Positions 33,101 through 36,222 of a DNA stretch of 36,222 nt are shown here, piece after piece. Positions within the stretch are counted from its first letter, which is position 1, and the number at the start of each line of letters is the position of its first letter. The translations under genes were made by a program, and so were the position numbers. Under the pieces are notes generated by a model, which saw only the letters and a list, made by a program, of their open reading frames with translations, had not been told where the DNA came from and searched no databases. This stretch comes from Oscillochloris sp. (GTDB lineage: Bacteria; Chloroflexota; Chloroflexia; Chloroflexales; Chloroflexaceae): the NCBI GenBank assembly GCA_012032775.1, contig JAAUQO010000039.1, positions 1 to 36,222 of the forward strand, read 5' to 3'.

Positions 33101-33588
33101 TCCTTGAAGCTGACCGAATAGCGCTCGCCGTCGTCGCTGGTCGAGCCGGTATTGCGATTATCGATCACATCGATAAACAGGTCGCTGCCGGTGCCCGCGC
33201 CGTAGATCCAGAACGACAGGCCCAGATACGGACTCCAGTCCTGGGTCAGCCAGGTATCGGCGCTTGCATTGGTGAAGTTGTGGATCACCACGCCGAACGC
33301 GGTTACGTTCATGGTTGTTTCCAGAATACCATTACCGGCCGGCGCACCTGGGCGCGCTGCGGGCGGGTTGGTGCTGCGGGCAAAGCTAACCGTGCTGTTG
33401 CCGTCCTGGGCATTGAACCAGCCGACCGGGATTGCATTCGGATCGCTGCCCACCGGAAGCTCGGTCTCGAAATCGTCCACCAGCGGCAAACCGGCCGCAT
33501 ACACCGGCAGTGCGGCGGGCGTTGCAAGGCTGACAACGAGCATTCCGACAAACAGAAAAACCATCAGTGCATTGCGTTTGTGCATCAT
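30196..33588 (-). CDS. Secreted multi-domain GH16 beta-glucanase with nested CBM, Calx-beta and choice-of-anchor Q regions
   Basis: A 1130-residue exported enzyme. Order: signal peptide (about 1-32); carbohydrate-binding module (CBM11-like, about 35-225, ending TWYIDDVELYG); Calx-beta domain (229-340, with SVGEGRGATVSVKLSR and ATTGRDYLPASGEL); first part of a second such module (345-442); GH16 catalytic domain (about 444-694, WKLVWRDEFNG to VDYVRVYAE, catalytic Glu575, Asp577, Glu580 in GEIDIMEF); remainder of the second module (697-766, AERFSASVKDDFRGWQKVNV); a beta-helix region (about 770-1010); and a choice-of-anchor Q-type end (ADNGGPTLTHALSAGSPAID ... GAFEQAP). It should cleave beta-1,3- or beta-1,3/1,4-glucan outside the cell. 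ATG 33588 is chosen for AAGGA five bases upstream. It lies 14 bases after the previous gene and 59 before GH3. Confidence 0.92.
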   Translation of the reverse strand: MMHKRNALMVFLFVGMLVVSLATPAALPVYAAGLPLVDDFETELPVGSDPNAIPVGWFNAQDGNSTVSFARSTNPPAARPGAPAGNGILETTMNVTAFGVVIHNFTNASADTWLTQDWSPYLGLSFWIYGAGTGSDLFIDVIDNRNTGSTSDDGERYSVSFKDDVAGWRQLQFPFDTFARKEIGNGAPSDGFTLTEIHGWAFGALSTGGNDRTWYIDDVELYGVAPVRPLTVGFGASAFSVGEGRGATVSVKLSRVSDELVTVRYASADGLATTGRDYLPASGELSFAPGVREQVFRVDTLDDGKWEGGETVLLSLSDAVGAELGGARTARIDIRDDETYDANLIDDFEREPNLYTATPQTRLRSYELAPDSSKALPDQVGYERVLRANRPGSSGYTISRPFAVSQDWSAAEGLSFWMYGRNSGKDLDIMLRDNRADDPHNDRWKLVWRDEFNGHAGSRPDPRYWSYEIGDGSVNGIPGWGNSELQYYTDSRKNVALDGKSNLVLTVRDASNSGLICYYGPCEYTSARLLSQHKFEFGYGRVEARIKVPAGAGLWPAFWSLGNNITEVGWPQTGEIDIMEFVGRDPNTIFGTIHGPGYSGGESYGNIYDVGEPVGNRYHVFTVEWQPDLIIWYIDGIEYHRATPADVAPNEWVFDHPFFLLLNMAVGGNFGGPVGADTTFPQSMLVDYVRVYAERDTAERFSASVKDDFRGWQKVNVPFSAFKRAKQQPSGAPNDGLTLNQIWGYDLKVPSGSRGPLLLDQLRLQLDCPDAVTVTSTADSGPGSLRQALADVCRGGVITFDPSLAGATISLASELNATTNLTIDGSAAPGLTLSGGDSVRVLVVEAGAAVTLRRLIISDGYGFQLGGALIVNGQLRLEQSIVEGSSSNGDFQFWQGGGGIYVGDGATLIARDSIVRNNSTTDSDGGGIYGFTGSLIILERSAVIGNTAGNVGGGLRTLGEAQIENSTISGNTSVAWHGGAVFHTDGLLRLTHSTVAANNAPAGTGGGIFVGTFGPNGAQVELLGSVLAGNSGDQCFRGFFGPGPITITSQGGNLASDGTCVLEAAGDQPGVDPLLAALADNGGPTLTHALSAGSPAIDAAAAATCPAVDQRGVSRPQGAGCDSGAFEQAP

Positions 33589-33602
33589 TGCATTCCTTGA
33601 TC

Positions 33603-36104
33603 TCATTCAGTTTCAATCATCACATCCACGCGGATCAGCGCAATTGCGCCGTCGCGGTCGAAGATCCGCCGGCTAGGGGCGGCATCGAGCGACACCCCTT
33701 CGATGGAGTGCTCGCTCCCATCGCGATAGCGCAGATTGATCCGCGCCGACTCGGCCCGCCGGTAGATCACCGGAGTCTGGCAGAGCGTAAAAGCCAGGCT
33801 GTGGGGCGGCAGTTCCAGGCTGCGCCGTTGTCCGTCAAGATCGACATAGTCGAAGCGGGCCGCTGTGCTTCCCCACTCGGTCGGGTCGAGCAGGTGCGGG
33901 CGAAAGGCGATCCGACCGGCGCTGATCGTCACACCCAGTTCGCCCATGCGGGTCAGCAATTCCTCCTTCACCTGGCCGGTCATGCCGGGCTGTTGCGCGC
34001 CGCGACCGGCCGGCGTATGCGAGTAGGGGTCGGTGGGAAACGCGCCGTAGGCGGCCGGGCCTTTGCAGAAGCCCAACCCGGAGCGTATATCGTGGTAGGC
34101 TGCCGCTAGTCCGGCCAGGCTGGTGGGGGAGTCACCGCGATCCATGGCCTGGATGTAGTTCTCCTGGGCGGCCAGCAGTAATTTGGCGACCATATGCCAA
34201 TAGATGCTGCCGAGACCTTCGTAGGCGAAAAAGCTGCCCGAGCGGCCGGTGAATTCGGCGTGGCGGAAGGTTTGTTCGAACAGGGCGGCGATGCGCGCAC
34301 GCTCGGCTTGTACCAGCTCGGCGTAAACCGGATCGGCGGCGAACTGATCCAGCGCGGCATGCAGATCGCGGGCGTTGCGGAAGTCGCCGCAGAAATGGTA
34401 CACGCCCTCAATATCACGGCTGATCAATCGCGAATCGCCGGCGGCCTCAAGGGCTGCAACCAGTTGCAATCCGCTGATCTGTTCGGCGCTCAGGCAATTC
34501 TTGTGGCGGAAACCGGGCAGATCGCGGTCGGGATAGAGCATGTAGCTCTGCTGATCGGCGCGATAGAGCGGGCTGGATCGCAGGCTACTCAACAGCGCCA
34601 GGCTCTCGTCGGGATCGAGCATGCCGGACGAGAGGATGGCGACCTGACCTTCAAGCATGATCGTGAGCCGGTCGATCGCGGCTTGATCGGCGCTCAGGCG
34701 CAGGGTGTTGTAGCTGTGATACAGTCCGTCGGGCCGGCGGTTGGCGCGCAAACTGTGCTCGACAAAGGCCAGAGTCAGGTCGAAGGCCTCCAGGATGCGG
34801 TCGCGGCTGATCAGGCGCTGCGTGCCGCTCAGGCCGGCGCTGTAGATCCGGGCCCGATAGCTGTCGCCGGCCAGGCCGAGCCGATCCATCAATGCCCGCC
34901 GGCGCAGGTCGTCGAAGCCGTGTTCTATGGCCGGCGCCGACGCACGCAACCCCGCAAAAACAGTATCAAAAAGGTCGCGCAACTCTGTCGAGACGGCCAA
35001 CTCGTTGGGGCCGCCGGCCAGCAGGGTGCGGCAAAAGACCAGGAAGCGCCGCAGGTAGGCCAGGGTCACTACCGAAAGCCCCTTGCCCACCAGGGCATTG
35101 TTGGCGTCGTTCCACTCGGGGCGCTGGGTGTTCATCCAGATCCCGCCCTCAGGTACGAAGTTGACCAGTTTGGCCAGCAGCAAGAGCAGCAACTTTTCGC
35201 CTAAACCGACGTGGATCACCCGCCCATCAGAGTCGTGCAGTAATTTGCCGTCGCTGCCGTGTTCGGCCACGCGGGCGGCGATCAACTGTTCGCGCTCCCA
35301 ATCAAACACAATGCTCGCAGCCGGATCAGCCAGCAGATCGGCGTAGGGCTTGATGCGGTAGGGCACATCGACATGGCTAAAAACCCGTCGCTTGAGCAGC
35401 GCGTGCAACCGGCCCGGTTCGCAGCATTCCAAAGCTTCCAACAGCTTGAGCAGGTAGATAATCTGGTGGTCGCTCCAATAGCCGATATTCGCCCAGGGAT
35501 TTTCCGGCTCGGGCGACTCCCACTCGACACCGGAGCGCGCTACCCGGTAGGGATTGTAGCCGTCGGCGGTGGTGGCGCTCAGAAAGGTCGCGATCATGCC
35601 CTCCAGGTAGCCGGGGAAGGCATAGCCCAGCGGCTCCCAATTCTGGAACAGGTCGCGCCAATTGCCCTGATAATCAAGCCGGCGGGTTCCGTCCGGATTG
35701 GCGATGTTAATTGTAAAGTTGTTCCAGGGCCGGCTCGGGTCGCCGTGGCGACGGCTGAAGGTCAGTGGTAGGTATTCACTACACAGTCGCTCCAGGTCGG
35801 CAACACTGCTGGCGGCGGCCATAGATCGTAGTGCGCGCACGCCGATCCGCTCGGGCAGGGCGACGAAGAAGGCGTGTTGTTCGCGCAGCAGGGCGGGATT
35901 GCGGGTGGCGATAAAGGCCTGTAGATCGGCGCTGTCGATGGTGTAGCCGGCGGCGAAAATCCCGCCGCGCATGCAATTGAAGAGCGTGTTGGCGGTGTGG
36001 TGCGCGCCCGCCATCGGGTCGGCGCTGTGTTGCAGGCCGTCGGCGGCGGCACCACACTGTTCCTGATCCCGATCCTCGTCTTCACCGTGCTGCTCAGGAA
36101 GCAC
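33603..36104 (-). CDS. Large carbohydrate-enzyme-like protein, C-terminal portion, function unassigned
   Basis: The frame is open to 36104, but recognisable protein starts only at about 36020 (PMAGAHHTANTLFNCMRGGI), which looks like the middle of a longer protein. Conserved strings include LPLTFSRRHGDPSRPWNNF, YQGNWRDLFQNWE, STATTADGYNPYR-like text and GYWSDHQIIYLLKLLEALE. Helix-rich content and aromatic/acidic motifs suggest an alpha/alpha-barrel glycoside hydrolase or phosphorylase of the GH94/GH149/GH161 kind, but no family is claimed. The upstream codons (about 36030-36104) are antisense to a sugar ABC permease end and probably not part of it, so the N-terminus is missing. It is 14 bases upstream of the GH16 gene, forming a glucan locus with GH16 and GH3. 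Confidence 0.7.
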   Translation of the reverse strand: MLPEQHGEDEDRDQEQCGAAADGLQHSADPMAGAHHTANTLFNCMRGGIFAAGYTIDSADLQAFIATRNPALLREQHAFFVALPERIGVRALRSMAAASSVADLERLCSEYLPLTFSRRHGDPSRPWNNFTINIANPDGTRRLDYQGNWRDLFQNWEPLGYAFPGYLEGMIATFLSATTADGYNPYRVARSGVEWESPEPENPWANIGYWSDHQIIYLLKLLEALECCEPGRLHALLKRRVFSHVDVPYRIKPYADLLADPAASIVFDWEREQLIAARVAEHGSDGKLLHDSDGRVIHVGLGEKLLLLLLAKLVNFVPEGGIWMNTQRPEWNDANNALVGKGLSVVTLAYLRRFLVFCRTLLAGGPNELAVSTELRDLFDTVFAGLRASAPAIEHGFDDLRRRALMDRLGLAGDSYRARIYSAGLSGTQRLISRDRILEAFDLTLAFVEHSLRANRRPDGLYHSYNTLRLSADQAAIDRLTIMLEGQVAILSSGMLDPDESLALLSSLRSSPLYRADQQSYMLYPDRDLPGFRHKNCLSAEQISGLQLVAALEAAGDSRLISRDIEGVYHFCGDFRNARDLHAALDQFAADPVYAELVQAERARIAALFEQTFRHAEFTGRSGSFFAYEGLGSIYWHMVAKLLLAAQENYIQAMDRGDSPTSLAGLAAAYHDIRSGLGFCKGPAAYGAFPTDPYSHTPAGRGAQQPGMTGQVKEELLTRMGELGVTISAGRIAFRPHLLDPTEWGSTAARFDYVDLDGQRRSLELPPHSLAFTLCQTPVIYRRAESARINLRYRDGSEHSIEGVSLDAAPSRRIFDRDGAIALIRVDVMIETE

Positions 36105-36143
36105 CTGCTTCGCGGCATCACATTCGGAGCGGTGCGAAAATGA
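36021..36143 (+). CDS. Sugar ABC transporter permease (MalG-like), C-terminal fragment only
   Basis: The plus strand encodes ...AVLQAVGGGTTLFLIPILVF and then TVLLRKHLLRGITFGAVRK before the TGA at 36141-36143. This is the usual last membrane helix and tail (L-R-G-I-T-x-G-A-V-K) of MalG-type carbohydrate permeases of the cytoplasmic membrane. The stop overlaps the start of the next gene as ATGA, confirming a real operon end. The frame upstream of about 36020 stays open but is antisense to the large minus-strand gene and no longer membrane-like, so the first ~250 residues are missing at a junction. It could be rearrangement or misassembly. Confidence 0.7.
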   Translation, partial: GAVLQAVGGGTTLFLIPILVFTVLLRKHLLRGITFGAVRK

Positions 36144-36222
36144 CCGAGCCCCATGTGCCTGAGGTTGCCGATGATCGGCCGAGCCTTCTAACGCAGATAG
36201 CGACGTTCCGCCGGGATGTCTG
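36140..36222 (+). CDS. Start of an unidentified gene coupled to the sugar permease
   Basis: ATG 36140 overlaps the permease stop as ATGA. The 27 complete codons read MTEPHVPEVADDRP then SLLTQIATFRRDV, and the frame runs off the window. It is too short to assign. In sugar-transport operons the next gene is often a glycosidase or phosphorylase, which would fit the glucan genes nearby, but nothing in these residues shows it. Confidence 0.6.
   Translation, partial: MTEPHVPEVADDRPSLLTQIATFRRDV

Noticed and set aside
31294-33600. A 768-codon open frame on the plus strand
   Set aside because: It is antisense to the GH16 gene. Low-complexity Ala/Val/Gly content and no homology-like motifs mark it as a shadow.
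34194-35204. A 336-codon open frame on the plus strand
   Set aside because: Antisense to the large carbohydrate-enzyme-like gene, no recognisable domain.
1-36222. CRISPR array, prophage, integrase or transposase
   Set aside because: No regularly spaced repeats, no recognisable transposase or integrase motifs and no paired terminal repeats were found on reading.
1-36222. tRNA or rRNA genes
   Set aside because: No T-arm consensus (GGTTCRANYCC) in a cloverleaf context and no rRNA-like segment was noticed. The GGTGGAACC string near 12110 belongs to the T-box.

Overview
The window is a GC-rich bacterial chromosomal segment. Its gene content points to the phylum Chloroflexota, probably a Chloroflexus/Roseiflexus/Kouleothrix-like member. 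Supporting signs are secreted proteins ending in a short 'YLPxL'-type tail, choice-of-anchor Q and Calx-beta modules, a single-chain glycyl-tRNA synthetase behind a T-box leader, and DUF2723 and PIG-V-like membrane glycosyltransferases. This lineage call rests on recognised families, not on a marker-gene search. No rRNA, tRNA, CRISPR array or intact mobile element was seen.

Layout. (1) 1-3697, minus: a MacB/LolD-type ABC exporter operon (ATPase, 41-residue ORF, FtsX-type permease carrying two frameshifts, second ATPase cut by the window edge). (2) 4209-7583, minus: a membrane glycosylation group made of a DUF2723 (TMEM260-like) protein, a small secreted IPT-like protein and a PIG-V-like mannosyltransferase. 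(3) 8015-11847: a NarX/NarL-type two-component pair, convergent with a PAS-domain membrane histidine kinase. (4) 11921-15004, plus: a clear promoter, a glycine-type T-box riboswitch with terminator, glyQS, a ribbon-helix-helix-like small protein and a TlyA-type rRNA methyltransferase. (5) 14997-20216, minus: an acyl/malonyl-CoA synthetase, then a saccharopine-dehydrogenase-like reductase, a DinB/SCP2-like protein, a VTT membrane protein and an SDR, which looks like a lipid or acyl metabolism group. (6) 20270-25718, mostly plus: a truncated PfkB kinase, a DoxX-like protein, an 871-residue secreted repeat protein, a 49-residue membrane peptide gene (minus), pterin-4a-carbinolamine dehydratase, an alpha/beta hydrolase and a hypothetical protein. 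(7) 25720-36104, minus: a carbohydrate locus with a ManD-like dehydratase, an epimerase, a GH3 beta-glucosidase, a multi-domain secreted GH16 glucanase and a large carbohydrate-enzyme-like protein. At about 36.02 kb the last gene breaks abruptly into the 3' end of a plus-strand sugar ABC permease, which overlaps the next gene by ATGA.

The carbohydrate genes can be read as one pathway: secreted GH16 cuts a beta-glucan, GH3 releases glucose, and the large protein, epimerase and dehydratase handle oligosaccharides or sugar acids. Eight separate places show a single-base frame break in an otherwise well-conserved protein. The repeated pattern suggests uncorrected sequencing indels more than real gene death. 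Most gene ends carry strong hairpins without a T-run; the only T-run terminator is the one inside the T-box.

The most interesting candidates for something undescribed are the DUF2723 / IPT-like / PIG-V group (a possible bacterial protein O-mannosylation module with a dedicated acceptor) and the GH16 catalytic domain that appears nested inside a carbohydrate-binding module.
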